Assembly (NCBI RefSeq): GCF_902859625.1
Contig: NZ_CADIJX010000006.1
Coordinates: forward strand, 124,001-188,000
DNA: 64,000 bases
Origin: Achromobacter pestifer
GTDB lineage: Bacteria; Pseudomonadota; Gammaproteobacteria; Burkholderiales; Burkholderiaceae_B
Direction: 5' to 3'
Within the stretch, counting starts at the first letter, position 1. Every line of letters begins with the position of its first letter. Shown piece after piece: positions 49,133 to 57,329 of the stretch. The notes under the pieces were generated by a model. It searched no databases, was not told where the DNA came from, and worked only from the letters and a program-made list of their open reading frames with translations. A program made the position numbers and the translations under genes.

Positions 49133-49198
49133 ACGCCACCGGCACGGCGGATATACTGATTTGAGACGTCGCGTTGGGCGACACAAGTGACGAGTTTC

Positions 49199-49864
49199 AT
49201 GCGCACACGCATCAAGATCTGCGGATTGACCCGCGAACAAGACATCGAAGCCGCCGTCTCGGCCGGCGTCGATGCGATCGGCTTCGTTTTTTACGCCAAG
49301 AGCAAGCGCTGCCTGACGCCGACGCGCGCCGCGCAACTGCGCCGCACGGTGCCGGCGTTTGTCGACGTGGTGGCGCTGTTCGTGAACCCGGACCCCGCTG
49401 ACGTGCAGGCGGTGCTGGATCAGGTCGGTCCTGAGCTTCTACAGTTCCATGGCGATGAAACCCCGCAGGATTGCGCCCGCTACGGTCATCGTTTCCTGCG
49501 CGCGTTCCGTGCCGGTGCGCCGGGGTTGGCCACTGCGGAAGATCTCGCCACCAGTTGCCGCGCCTACGGTGAAGCGGCGGGCTGGTTGTTCGACAGCTAC
49601 AGCGCCGGATACGGTGGCAGCGGCCACGGCTTCGACTACGCTTTGCTGGACGACGTGCGCGCGGACCCCGTGTCACGCCCGCTGATCCTCTCAGGCGGAT
49701 TGACCGCCGAAAGCGTGGGTCAGGCCGTCCAGTTGATCAGGCCTTGGGGGGTCGATGTCAGCAGTGGCGTCGAGGTCGAGCAAGGAATAAAAAGTTCTGC
49801 TAGAATCTCGTTCTTCGTTGAAGCGACGCAAGAAGCCGATACGAAATTGAAGGCAAGAAAGTAG
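49199..49864 (+). CDS. trpF: Phosphoribosylanthranilate isomerase
   Basis: The 221-residue TIM-barrel enzyme acts in tryptophan synthesis. It starts MRTRIKICGLTREQDIEAAV, with catalytic Cys in KICGLT, and continues with GDETPQDC, LFDSYSAGYGGSG and LSGGLTAESV. The ATG at 49199 matches the family start; a GTG four codons upstream (49187) is also open. The last 20 residues form a charged helix (VEATQEADTKLKARK). A+T-rich DNA and the tRNA-Val gene follow. Confidence 0.92.
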   Translation: MRTRIKICGLTREQDIEAAVSAGVDAIGFVFYAKSKRCLTPTRAAQLRRTVPAFVDVVALFVNPDPADVQAVLDQVGPELLQFHGDETPQDCARYGHRFLRAFRAGAPGLATAEDLATSCRAYGEAAGWLFDSYSAGYGGSGHGFDYALLDDVRADPVSRPLILSGGLTAESVGQAVQLIRPWGVDVSSGVEVEQGIKSSARISFFVEATQEADTKLKARK

Positions 49865-49976
49865 TGCGGAAGTGAATGAACTGAAGTGAATTTATTGCGG
49901 CAGCCGGCGCGAAAGTGCATTAGAACTGCATTGAAGCCCAACGCAATAAAAACAGCGAAAAGTCCTTTAAGACGAT

Positions 49977-50005
49977 TTGCACAGTTCAAAAAAGCACTAT
50001 ATAAT
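49977..50005 (+). promoter_or_regulatory. Promoter of tRNA-Val
   Basis: TTGCAC (49977-49982), a 17-base spacer and a consensus TATAAT (50000-50005) lie immediately before the tRNA-Val gene. Confidence 0.8.
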
Positions 50006-50018
50006 TCTTCTTCTTTGC

Positions 50019-50095
50019 AGGCGGTTAGCTCAGTTGGTTAGAGCGCCACGTTGACATCGTGGAGGTCGTTGGTTCGAACCCAATACCGCCTACCA
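50019..50095 (+). tRNA. tRNA-Val (anticodon GAC)
   Basis: The 77-base gene folds as a full cloverleaf: acceptor AGGCGGT pairs with ACCGCCT, the anticodon arm CCACG/CGTGG encloses TTGACAT with anticodon GAC at 50053-50055, and the T loop is GGTTCGAACC. The terminal CCA is encoded. It is followed by a terminator and an integrase remnant, so its 3' end is a likely integration site. Confidence 0.95.
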
Positions 50096-50128
50096 GATTC
50101 CTGCAAAGCAGTGCCAGGCACTGCTCCG

Positions 50129-50163
50129 AAAGCCGCATAAGTCCATGACTTTGCGGCTTTTTT
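50129..50163 (+). terminator. Terminator after tRNA-Val
   Basis: AAAGCCGCA pairs with TGCGGCTTT around a 14-base loop, with further T following. Confidence 0.8.
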
Positions 50164-50245
50164 GCATTCTGCGCCGCCAGCAGCTGCCTAGGGGGGGGCC
50201 AGGGATCCAAGAGCAGGAATGAGGGTAGGGCCGAACGGAATAAGA

Positions 50246-50314
50246 GTACGCCCCCAAAGGTACGCCCCCAAAGGTACGTCCCCGAAGGTAGGCCCCAAAG
50301 GTAGACCCTCAAAG
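50246..50314. repeat. Five direct repeats of about 14 bp
   Basis: GTACGCCCCCAAAG (twice exactly), GTACGTCCCCGAAG, GTAGGCCCCAAAG and GTAGACCCTCAAAG run head to tail, ending four bases before the integrase remnant's stop codon. The position between tRNA and integrase suggests integrase arm-binding sites or other recombination-linked iterons; that is inference. Confidence 0.8.
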
Positions 50315-50317
50315 CCC

Positions 50318-50788
50318 TCATTTCACCGCCTTGGCTGCGCAATCATCGAGATAATCCGACCACCACGGCATTAACTGCCGACGCTTGTCCAAATACTCGG
50401 CGTGGTTATAAGCACGGCGGATCAAGTTGCGCTCCTTGTGCGCAAGTTGGCGCTCTATAACTTCCGGCCATGCGCCGCTACGTTCATTCATGATGGTCGA
50501 AGCCAGGCCGTGGAAGCCGTGGCCAGTTTGCTCACCCTCGAACCCCAAAATCTTGAGTGCCTTGTTGATGTTCTCGGCGCTCACGGGCGTATTCGCCGGA
50601 TCTCGTAGACCTGGGAACAGCAGCCGATACCGGCCTGTGTATTTGTCCAACTCGTCCAGCAGTGCCTGCACTTGCCGCAACAACGGGACAAAGTGGTCAG
50701 CCCCAATTTCTTTTGATATCAGGGCGCCTTTCATCCGGGCCACCGGTATCCGCCATCGGGCTTCGCCACGGAAAAATTCAGCGCGCAT
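50318..50788 (-). pseudogene. Truncated tRNA-site tyrosine recombinase (integrase remnant)
   Basis: The frame carries only the C-terminal catalytic half (about 156 residues) of a P4-type integrase: RWRIPVARMK, the TGHGFHGLASTIMNE box (His/Arg region), and ERQLAHKERNLIRRAYNHAEYLDKRR with the catalytic Tyr region. Full-length relatives are about 400 residues; here the frame is closed by a stop codon at 50834-50836 and the N-terminal DNA-binding part and first Arg are missing. It lies next to tRNA-Val on the opposite strand. It is presumably inactive. Confidence 0.82.
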
Positions 50789-50837
50789 TTGGGACCATTT
50801 CTTGCTATGGACACTTGCGGCTATGTGGCCGAGTTAG

Positions 50838-51035
50838 ATGAAGAACATGACGACACCCCTTCCCAACCCACCCGACGATCCTCGGAGCATGGATTCTCCA
50901 AAAACGACGGATCACGCCGGGCAAACCATTGATGAATCGCCACCCGTTGATGAGGACGAGGAGCCCGGAGAGTCAGACGAGCTGGATCCGGAGGAGCCAG
51001 TTGGTACCCCTGCATCCAACCAGCCGGTGCCGTAA
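50838..51035 (+). CDS. Small acidic Pro-rich protein (65 aa)
   Basis: The frame begins at ATG 50838 (or ATG 50847, preceded by GAAGAAC) and ends at 51035. The product is rich in Asp, Glu and Pro (PPVDEDEEPGESDELDPEEPV) with no hydrophobic segment, so it should be disordered and cytoplasmic. It sits 66 bases before the ferritin-like gene on the same strand, which supports it. I do not recognise a named family. Codon bias and context are modest evidence. Confidence 0.5.
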   Translation: MKNMTTPLPNPPDDPRSMDSPKTTDHAGQTIDESPPVDEDEEPGESDELDPEEPVGTPASNQPVP

Positions 51036-51101
51036 TTAGTTGTCCAATTGTCGGCTCGTACTGGGGCCGTCGCCTTACCGCGTCGATCGCAGGAGGATCA
51101 T

Positions 51102-51713
51102 ATGGCTAGCAACAAGACTGGTGACATTGAGCGTATCCATGATTTGCTCTACCAGGCACTGGAAACCGAACTGGGAGGAATTAACGTCTACACGGCGGCT
51201 CTGTCCTGTGCGACAAATGAAGATCTGGCGAAAGAGTGGGAAAGCTATCTCGGCGAAACCAAGACTCATCGGCAGGTATTACTTACCGTGTTTGAAGAAC
51301 TCGGCCTTGATCCGAATAAGCGGGTGCCCAGTCGGGAAGTGGTGAAGCATCATGGTGACGCTCTTGTGGCGGCCATTTCTTTGGCGAAATCGCACGGTGA
51401 CCCGGCAGCAGCTCAGGTCGTGGCCGCAGAATGTGTCGTCTTGGCCGAAACGAAAGACCACCAGAATTGGGAGCTGATTGGTCTTGTCGCTGACAAGATC
51501 AAGGGCAAAGAAGCCAAAATTCTCAAAAAAGCCCATGAAGCGGTGGAACAGGATGAGGACCACCACCTCTATCACACAATGGGCTGGACAAGAGAGCTTT
51601 GGATTGAGGCTCTAGGCTTCCCAGCAGTCCTTCCACCGCCCGAAGAAGTCAAGAAAGTCGAGACGGCTATCGGTGCGGCCCGCGCCGAACAGGCCCGGGA
51701 CAAGATGCTTTAA
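51102..51713 (+). CDS. Ferritin-like domain protein
   Basis: A strong AGGAGG lies at 51091-51096 before the ATG at 51102; a longer frame from 51048 lacks such a site. The 203-residue protein is almost all helical, with acidic/His positions suited to a di-iron four-helix bundle (E21/E23, E52 with H56, E110, E124, DEDHH at 151-155). The family is ferritin/rubrerythrin-like, role unknown; stress or metal storage is plausible. A clear terminator follows at 51743. It appears to be a cargo gene of the tRNA-linked accessory region. Confidence 0.72.
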   Translation: MASNKTGDIERIHDLLYQALETELGGINVYTAALSCATNEDLAKEWESYLGETKTHRQVLLTVFEELGLDPNKRVPSREVVKHHGDALVAAISLAKSHGDPAAAQVVAAECVVLAETKDHQNWELIGLVADKIKGKEAKILKKAHEAVEQDEDHHLYHTMGWTRELWIEALGFPAVLPPPEEVKKVETAIGAARAEQARDKML

Positions 51714-51742
51714 GACAGCTGGTTCTCCGCTTCTTGCGGATC

Positions 51743-51765
51743 GGCCCCACTCTGGGGCCTTTTTT
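51743..51765 (+). terminator. Terminator after ferritin-like gene
   Basis: GGCCCCA pairs with TGGGGCC around CTC, followed by six T. Confidence 0.88.
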
Positions 51766-51875
51766 GTGGCCATGGCGTGTTGCATTATGGACGCCTAGCT
51801 GGTGGTGATGCGGTCGGCTATTGTTTTCCCGGAGGCTTGACTGCGGCGGCATCCTCTTGCGCAGCTCATCCCGGT

Positions 51876-51903
51876 CATAAACAAACGCCCCTATACGGGG
51901 CGT
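51876..51903 (-). terminator. Terminator for the Rmf/CrpP-like gene
   Basis: On the minus strand ACGCCCC pairs with GGGGCGT around a five-base loop, followed by TTGTTTA, just past the stop at 51915. Confidence 0.75.
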
Positions 51904-51914
51904 CTTGATGCAAA

Positions 51915-52154
51915 TCAGTTGCGCAAGCGTTGGGCTACGCGCGGCACATATCTGACCGTGCCGCCCGGTGGCTTCCAGGACTTTTTCTCTGCCATCCATC
52001 CGGCCTCCCAAGCCTCTACCTTTTCGCGCCATTCAACGATCGACTCCCCGGTGTGTCCCGGCATCACGTCTGCCCGATAGTAGGGGCAATCCCACAACGT
52101 CAAACCTTCGCGCGCGGCATGGGCGCCCAGCCTTTGGATGTCATCGCGGTGCAT
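51915..52154 (-). CDS. Rmf/CrpP-like small protein
   Basis: The ATG at 52154 has GGAGGG seven bases upstream; a TTG start at 52169 is less likely. The 79-residue product (MHRDDIQRLGAHAAREGL, then NPYY-like CPYYRADVMP, TGESIVEWREKVEAWEAGW) matches the fold of ribosome modulation factor and the plasmid-borne CrpP group. Family members include the E. coli hibernation factor Rmf and a protein reported to affect fluoroquinolone susceptibility. Only the fold is claimed here. A terminator follows at 51876-51903. Confidence 0.65.
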   Translation of the reverse strand: MHRDDIQRLGAHAAREGLTLWDCPYYRADVMPGHTGESIVEWREKVEAWEAGWMAEKKSWKPPGGTVRYVPRVAQRLRN

Positions 52155-52474
52155 TGCAGTACCCTCCAAAAGTAGATGATGGGGGAATCAGTATTCCGCA
52201 ACTTTGTGGGTGTTTGCAATAGTGTTGCGGCACTACTTGGAGTAGCTTATTTTGCGGGCGGTCCCCGAGTGATCCCAATCTTGTGACATTTTTTCATCGG
52301 TACTACATGTTTGGGAAATTTCCGACATTGCTCTCGGGGGTGGCCGATAGCGGACTGCGGCTAGATGCGTAGGATGTGGCCATTCCCACTCAACTGACAG
52401 ACCAAGCCATTGCATCATTGCGCTCGCATTCGTGAATGCAGCCTTGCACAAGCTTAGCCGCGTACATCTTCCCT
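52155..52474 (+). other. 320-base upstream region of exported paralogue 1
   Basis: No supported gene. From about 52311 onward it resembles the DNA upstream of the second paralogue (53760-53917): matching blocks include TGGGAAATTTC, an AGATG-GTAG-ATG-GG block, and CATTGCATCA. This shows that the duplication included the upstream control region. Confidence 0.6.
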
Positions 52475-53302
52475 ATGTCCATCTGCTTGTCCAATCTAGC
52501 CAGAATTCTGGCTTTTGCGCTTCTTTGCATCACGTGGAAATCAGTCGACGCATTCTCCTATCCCGTCACAACGCATTTGGCAGTCGCTGGCGACGGGAGT
52601 AGCTTTAGCGTTGAAGTGACGACCTCGTTCCAGGAAGTACATACCGTTCCGGACCTGACTTTTGTACCCAAGGGATACATCATGCAGCCGGCCTCTTGGG
52701 TAGCTAATAGTCCGAGCCATGTATGGGCTGTCACGCCGGTCAACGATTGCAGTTGGTATTGCATTCGATCCAACGGGGAAGCAATAAGCGCATTCGCTAG
52801 AAGGTGGCGCAGCATGAGTTGGGTGTCTAGCGAAGTGGCGCCGCATTTTCCCGGCGACATGGTCTGTTCCGGCATCATCATTCGAGGCGACGAGGGAACC
52901 GGGTTAGTCAGCCAACTGTTTTTCGTGCCTCCGCAGACTAGTACCTCATGCACAATGTCCACGGCAAGGTGCACACTTGATCATGGGATGCTGACGCTCG
53001 CTCATGGGAGAATTTCAGACAGCCAAGCGCAGGGTCATAGTGCAAGTGCGATCCTGAAAATCACCTGCTCAACTTACATATCAGGAAAGGTGACACTACG
53101 GTCTGGCGCCGACAGTGAGCGAATCGCATTAGATAATGGTGGTAAGAGCCGCCTATATGTCGCCAATCAAGCAATGGGTTCGAAGCTGCCACTACAGCAG
53201 GGTTTGAATACGATTGAACTGACGGACAAACTTGAAATTGACAACGGTACGAAGCTTGGTCCGTTTCGGGGCAGTGCCGTCTTGGTCCTTGATATGTACT
53301 AG
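52475..53302 (+). CDS. Exported adhesin-like protein, paralogue 1
   Basis: The ATG at 52475 gives 275 residues with a signal peptide (about residues 1-26, ending SVDA before FSYPV). A frame from 52436 only lengthens the leader. The C-terminal 110 residues (ITC-S, VTLRSGADSERI, LDNGGKSRLY, GLNTIELTDKLE, FRGSAVLVLDMY) look like an MrpH/FimH-type pilin domain, with paired Cys. It has no chaperone or usher gene beside it. It is paralogous to 53918-54742 at a 1443-base spacing. The A+T content is above its surroundings. I do not recognise a named gene. Confidence 0.7.
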   Translation: MSICLSNLARILAFALLCITWKSVDAFSYPVTTHLAVAGDGSSFSVEVTTSFQEVHTVPDLTFVPKGYIMQPASWVANSPSHVWAVTPVNDCSWYCIRSNGEAISAFARRWRSMSWVSSEVAPHFPGDMVCSGIIIRGDEGTGLVSQLFFVPPQTSTSCTMSTARCTLDHGMLTLAHGRISDSQAQGHSASAILKITCSTYISGKVTLRSGADSERIALDNGGKSRLYVANQAMGSKLPLQQGLNTIELTDKLEIDNGTKLGPFRGSAVLVLDMY

Positions 53303-53917
53303 CACCACACCGTTCCCCAAAAAAAATCGACAGGATGACGTCCCTGCGATTGTCCTTGCCGGGCACACTGAACTCTTCAGCTGTAGCTCGGCGTCTTTCA
53401 AGGCCTGATAGTGGCTATACAGAGAGCCCTCCAGAGAGAATTTCAGTTTCGGCCAGAATCAGCGGGGTTATCCCTTCGAGAAAATGCTTGTGGTACGTCG
53501 ATAGTGCATCAACGGTCTCGGGCGGGGTGTCGCGGTGGCGCCTAGTGTCCATGGCATGAATCTATCCCGCGGTTTGGCAGTCCGCAATGGACTTGGGAAA
53601 CTTCTCAGACGAACTTACCGGATCCAAAAAAATCTGGAGAAATAAAGGGTAGTGGGGCGGCCAATTGTCGGTTCTTTATATTCACCAGCCCATTGCCAGT
53701 AAGTTGCGCAAGTGTGATCGTCCGAAACGCTCAAGCCGCCACTGCATCCCTTCCCATGCTTGGGAAATTTCGCACAGGGTTCTCCGGCGTGCCTGATAGG
53801 CATGCCCGGCCAGATGTGTAGCATGCGGTAGTCGTCCAACTCCTACAAACGTGGCCATTGCATCAATGCATTCGCTTCTGCGATTGCAGGTTCGTGCCTG
53901 GCTGGTTGCGCATCCCT
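53303..53917 (+). other. 615-base gap between exported paralogues
   Basis: The last 158 bases resemble the upstream region of paralogue 1. The middle holds only a low-confidence minus-strand ORF at 53415-53552. No terminator or known site is evident otherwise. Confidence 0.5.
53415..53552 (-). CDS. Low-confidence 45-aa ORF
   Basis: The frame from ATG 53552 to the TAG at 53415 encodes MDTRRHRDTPPETVDALSTY followed by a mixed amphipathic sequence ending LSGGLSV. It reads like part of a real soluble protein, but there is no strong ribosome site and no family recognised. It may be a remnant of a longer gene. Confidence 0.22.
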   Translation of the reverse strand: MDTRRHRDTPPETVDALSTYHKHFLEGITPLILAETEILSGGLSV

Positions 53918-54742
53918 ATGTCCATACGCTTTCCTGTACCAGCTAGAATTCTGGCGGCCTGGCTCCTTTGCTTTACCACGCAATCCGCATACGCATTCGT
54001 CTATCCCATCACATCGAGAGTCACAAGCGACAAAATGGGCAGGCAGATAACCGTCTACACCCAGCGGGGGGAATTGACGACCAAGCCAGACAACACCAAG
54101 GTGCCGATGGGCTTCATCATGCAGCCAGGACAATGGCACGCCGACCGGCCAAGCGAAGTCTGGGCTGCGCTGCCGGAGTGCGGCAGCGGAGCCCAGTTTT
54201 GCGTGGTATCTAACGGCGAACTGATAGGGGATTTGGCTCGCCGGTGGACCACCATGATGTGGGTCTCGCAAGTCGTCGTACCCTATGTTCCTGGTGACAA
54301 GATTTGCTCTGGGGTCATCATTCGCGGTGAGTGGGCAGAGGGGCTGGTCTCTACTATGTTTTTTCAGCCGCCACCAGCAGAACACGCATGTGTCCTTACC
54401 AAAGCGGCATGCCAGTTTGAACATACACAGGTGACGCTGGCGCACGGGAATTTCTCGGAGAGGCAGGCAAATGGCCATAGTGCAAGCACGAAGCTGAATA
54501 TCACCTGCGATTTCGTCGTCCAAGGAAAAATGACGCTTCGATCTGGCGCCGACTCGCAGCGGGTGGCACTGAACAATGGCGGTAAAAGCCGTTTGTATCT
54601 TTCCGGCATGCGGTTGGGTTCGACGCTGCGATTAGCGCGAGGTCTGAATAGTCTGGAACTGACGGATTCGCTTGAGTTCAATGGGACCACGAAGCTTGGC
54701 CCATTCAAGGGCAGCGCTGTTTTGGTCTTGGACCTGGACTAG
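53918..54742 (+). CDS. Exported adhesin-like protein, paralogue 2
   Basis: The ATG at 53918 gives 274 residues, with a signal peptide ending QSAYA before FVYPI. Blocks shared with paralogue 1 include MQPxxW, GxIIRG, NGHSAS, LRSGADS, NNGGKSRLY and GPFKGSAVLVLDLD. The C-terminal half again fits a fimbrial-adhesin/pilin fold; the N-terminal half is more diverged between the two copies, as expected if it carries the binding site. No chaperone or usher gene is near. A longer frame from 53858 merely extends the leader. Confidence 0.7.
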   Translation: MSIRFPVPARILAAWLLCFTTQSAYAFVYPITSRVTSDKMGRQITVYTQRGELTTKPDNTKVPMGFIMQPGQWHADRPSEVWAALPECGSGAQFCVVSNGELIGDLARRWTTMMWVSQVVVPYVPGDKICSGVIIRGEWAEGLVSTMFFQPPPAEHACVLTKAACQFEHTQVTLAHGNFSERQANGHSASTKLNITCDFVVQGKMTLRSGADSQRVALNNGGKSRLYLSGMRLGSTLRLARGLNSLELTDSLEFNGTTKLGPFKGSAVLVLDLD

Positions 54743-54881
54743 GCAGACGAATAGGGAGTGCCGGGTGTCATGAGCGCGCACGTTCGCATGATGAACGGCC
54801 TACATTGCGGCCACTATGATTCCTGCGCGTGGTTGAGGGGGCATCTGCTATCTTTGGGCTGTCTCCAACACGTCCAGAAGC

Positions 54882-55598
54882 ATGCAAAAACTCTCAATAG
54901 CTATCCTGCCGCTTTGCTTCCTGGCGCTGGCGGGTTGCGTGGCCAAGCCGCCGCCCGCCGTCCAAACGCAGGCGCGCGTGGATGAATTGCCCATGTACGG
55001 CGGGATGGACCGGTCATCCGCCGCTGAACTCCAAGCCAGCGACAAGAAGCTGATTGCGGATGCGACGCAAGCATTCGGCTCCGCCGAAAAAGCCTCGAAG
55101 GCCTGGGTTGGTCAGGGCTACCGCTTCTATCAAGCCGACCAGCTTGGCATGGCGATGCGGCGATTTAATCAGGCGTGGCTGCTGAATCCCGATAATCCCG
55201 AGGTATATACAGGCTTTGCTGCGGTATTGCATGACCAGGGAAAATTCTGCGAAGCCATGAGCATGATGGATCAGGCTGTCAGCCATGACCCTCCCACGAC
55301 TCAGGGAATTTATGCGGATGCCGGGCGCATTGCTGCTCGTTGCGCGGCCGAAGACAAGACCTTGCCTCCCGAAGCCAGGGTTGCGGCCACAGCGCGGTCG
55401 GACGAGTGGTACCGGAAAGGGGAGGCCGTGGAGCCGGACAAGGGCTATCTGTATTCGTCCTGGGCAACGGCCTACTACTGGCGCGGCCAGTACGACGAAG
55501 CGTGGGCGATGGTCGTCAAGGCGCACGCGGCGGGCGGTACGCCGGGGCCAAGATTCCTGAACATGCTGCGCGCCAAGATGCCCGAGCCTCGGACTTAA
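54882..55598 (+). CDS. TPR-containing lipoprotein
   Basis: The 238-residue product starts MQKLSIAILPLCFLALAGC, a lipoprotein signal with the lipidated Cys at 19. The rest is helical with two to three TPR-like repeats (AWVGQGYRFYQADQLGMAMRRFNQAW, then PEVYTGFAAVLHDQGKFCEAM, and GYLYSSWATAYYWRGQYDEAW). Lipoproteins of this kind usually scaffold envelope complexes. No partner is evident here. It returns to the GC-rich composition typical of the window. Confidence 0.75.
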   Translation: MQKLSIAILPLCFLALAGCVAKPPPAVQTQARVDELPMYGGMDRSSAAELQASDKKLIADATQAFGSAEKASKAWVGQGYRFYQADQLGMAMRRFNQAWLLNPDNPEVYTGFAAVLHDQGKFCEAMSMMDQAVSHDPPTTQGIYADAGRIAARCAAEDKTLPPEARVAATARSDEWYRKGEAVEPDKGYLYSSWATAYYWRGQYDEAWAMVVKAHAAGGTPGPRFLNMLRAKMPEPRT

Positions 55599-55660
55599 GC
55601 CTTGCGCTGCATCAGCCGATCCGGCTCAAGCCCGGCATTTGCGATATTCTGCTGACCATC

Positions 55661-56065
55661 ATGATCAAAGCGCTATGGTTGGCGTTGGGCTGCGTGATGC
55701 TGGCATTGGGCGTCATCGGCGCATTTCTGCCGGTCATGCCGACGACGATTTTCTTGATTCTTGCCGTGGGCTGCTTCTCGCGGTCTTCTCCACGGCTGGA
55801 AAAATGGCTATTGAATAGTCCCACCTATGGACCTGCGCTGCGCACCTGGCGGGAACAGGGCGCCGTGTCGCGCAAAGGCAAAACCTATGCCTGCCTGGGC
55901 ATGGCGGTGGGTTATGGCCTGTTTTGGTGGAGCGCGCATCCGTCGTGGCCGCTGGCCACGGGCGTAGGCCTGTTTTTCCTGGCCAGCGCGGCGTACGTAC
56001 TCAGCCGGCCCGCACCGAAAGCGGTTGATGCCGAAGGCGCTGGTGACGCGCATCCCCACGAATGA
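55661..56065 (+). CDS. DUF454 (YbaN-like) membrane protein
   Basis: The ATG at 55661 gives 134 residues: hydrophobic N-terminal helices (ALWLALGCVMLALGVIGAFLPVMPTTIFLIL), a conserved SRSSPRLEKWLLNSPTYG stretch, and a second hydrophobic pair. The pattern GxxLPxMPTTxFLIxAxxCFxRSS is characteristic of DUF454. The longer frame from 55340 overlaps the lipoprotein gene in another frame and lacks support. Function unknown. Confidence 0.83.
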   Translation: MIKALWLALGCVMLALGVIGAFLPVMPTTIFLILAVGCFSRSSPRLEKWLLNSPTYGPALRTWREQGAVSRKGKTYACLGMAVGYGLFWWSAHPSWPLATGVGLFFLASAAYVLSRPAPKAVDAEGAGDAHPHE

Positions 56066-56317
56066 CGCCACGGGTCGGCCGGCAGTCGGCAGGACGAGAT
56101 CGAACGTTTATTCAGCCCGGGTTTAGCCATTGTTTAGCCAACATTCAGGCGGTTGATACGCCCCTGAAAGACTCGGGCCGGGCGTAACGCGCAGAAACGG
56201 TTGCGTCGGAAATCCACGGTCGGAATGGACGCCTTCTCTGATGTAATGGGCCGCAGCAGGGCTATTCAAGCCGCCGCGCGTCGTTGCCGTCGCGCCATCA
56301 GCCAGCAAGGATCATTC

Positions 56318-57274
56318 ATGGCGAACAAGCGTCGAGAACTTCTATTTGCCGCCATGTCCGGTGCGGCGTTTGGGTGGACCAGCCCATCGGCCGCGGCGGC
56401 CAGCGCCTCGTCGCCCGTCCAGGAAACCCTGGATCTTTGGCCCGGCAATCGGCCGCCCCAAGGGCGCGGGCCCGATGGCCCCGAGAAGGTCAGTGCCAAG
56501 GGATCGGTGACGCAGGTATCTCGGCCCCGCTTGGTCGTCTATCGGCCAGCACAACCCAATGGCACGGCGGTGATGGTGATTGCCGGAGGCGGTTATGCGC
56601 ATATCGAGCGGGGGACGGAAAGCACGCCCGCCTGCCTGTGGCTTCAGGCGCAAGGGGTGACGGCGTTTGAATTGATCTACCGGCTGCCGGGCGAACATTG
56701 GCCGGCAGAAGCTCCGTTGCAGGATGGGCAGCGCGCCATGCGGGTGATCCGTTCGGTGGCGGGGCGGTTCGGGCTGGATACCGGGCATGTCGGCGTCATC
56801 GGGTTTTCGGCGGGCGGGCATCTGGCGGGCTTCACGGCAGCGACGGCTACCGTGCCGCGCTATGCGCCGGTGGATGCCGCGGACAGCCTATCGTCGCGTC
56901 CTGATTTTGCCGGGCTGATTTATCCGGTGCTGACGTTCATGCCGCCGTTTGACCACACGCACGCGCGGCGGGAAATCGTGGGCGAACATCCGACAGCGGC
57001 GCAGAGCGCCGCGTTCTCAGTGGACCATCTGGTGACGGCACAGATGCCACCCGTATTTCTGGCGCAGGCGCAGGACGATCCGATTTCGCCCGTGGACAAC
57101 AGCCTGCTGATGTTCAACGCGCTGCGTGCGGTGGGCGTGCCGACCGAGATGCATATCTTTCCCCAAGGCAAGCATGGCTGGGGTTTGGGCAAGCCCGACA
57201 CGTTGGTGCATGCCTGGCCGGGGTTGTTTACCCAGTGGGCCGCATTCAACGGATTCTTCGCTGCGGCCAACTGA
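56318..57274 (+). CDS. Exported alpha/beta-hydrolase
   Basis: The ATG at 56318 (AAGGA before it) gives 318 residues with a twin-arginine-like signal (ANKRRELLFAAMSGAAFG). The mature part resembles carbohydrate esterases of the alpha/beta-hydrolase fold: AGGGY oxyanion region (89-93), nucleophile S164 in GFSAGG, acid D254 in DDPISP, and H286 in GKHGWG. It may deacetylate sugars. It is convergent with the sugar-acid dehydratase. A longer start at 56201 adds residues without a signal. Confidence 0.8.
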   Translation: MANKRRELLFAAMSGAAFGWTSPSAAAASASSPVQETLDLWPGNRPPQGRGPDGPEKVSAKGSVTQVSRPRLVVYRPAQPNGTAVMVIAGGGYAHIERGTESTPACLWLQAQGVTAFELIYRLPGEHWPAEAPLQDGQRAMRVIRSVAGRFGLDTGHVGVIGFSAGGHLAGFTAATATVPRYAPVDAADSLSSRPDFAGLIYPVLTFMPPFDHTHARREIVGEHPTAAQSAAFSVDHLVTAQMPPVFLAQAQDDPISPVDNSLLMFNALRAVGVPTEMHIFPQGKHGWGLGKPDTLVHAWPGLFTQWAAFNGFFAAAN

Positions 57275-57329
57275 ACGCGGTATACGGCCGGGCGCAGCCG
57301 TATACCGACCAGGCCGGTTCATGCGCCGG

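Noticed and set aside
52233-52451. A minus-strand 72-codon ORF upstream of exported paralogue 1
   Set aside because: It lies over the duplicated upstream region, has no ribosome site, and the counterpart in the second copy is not conserved in frame.
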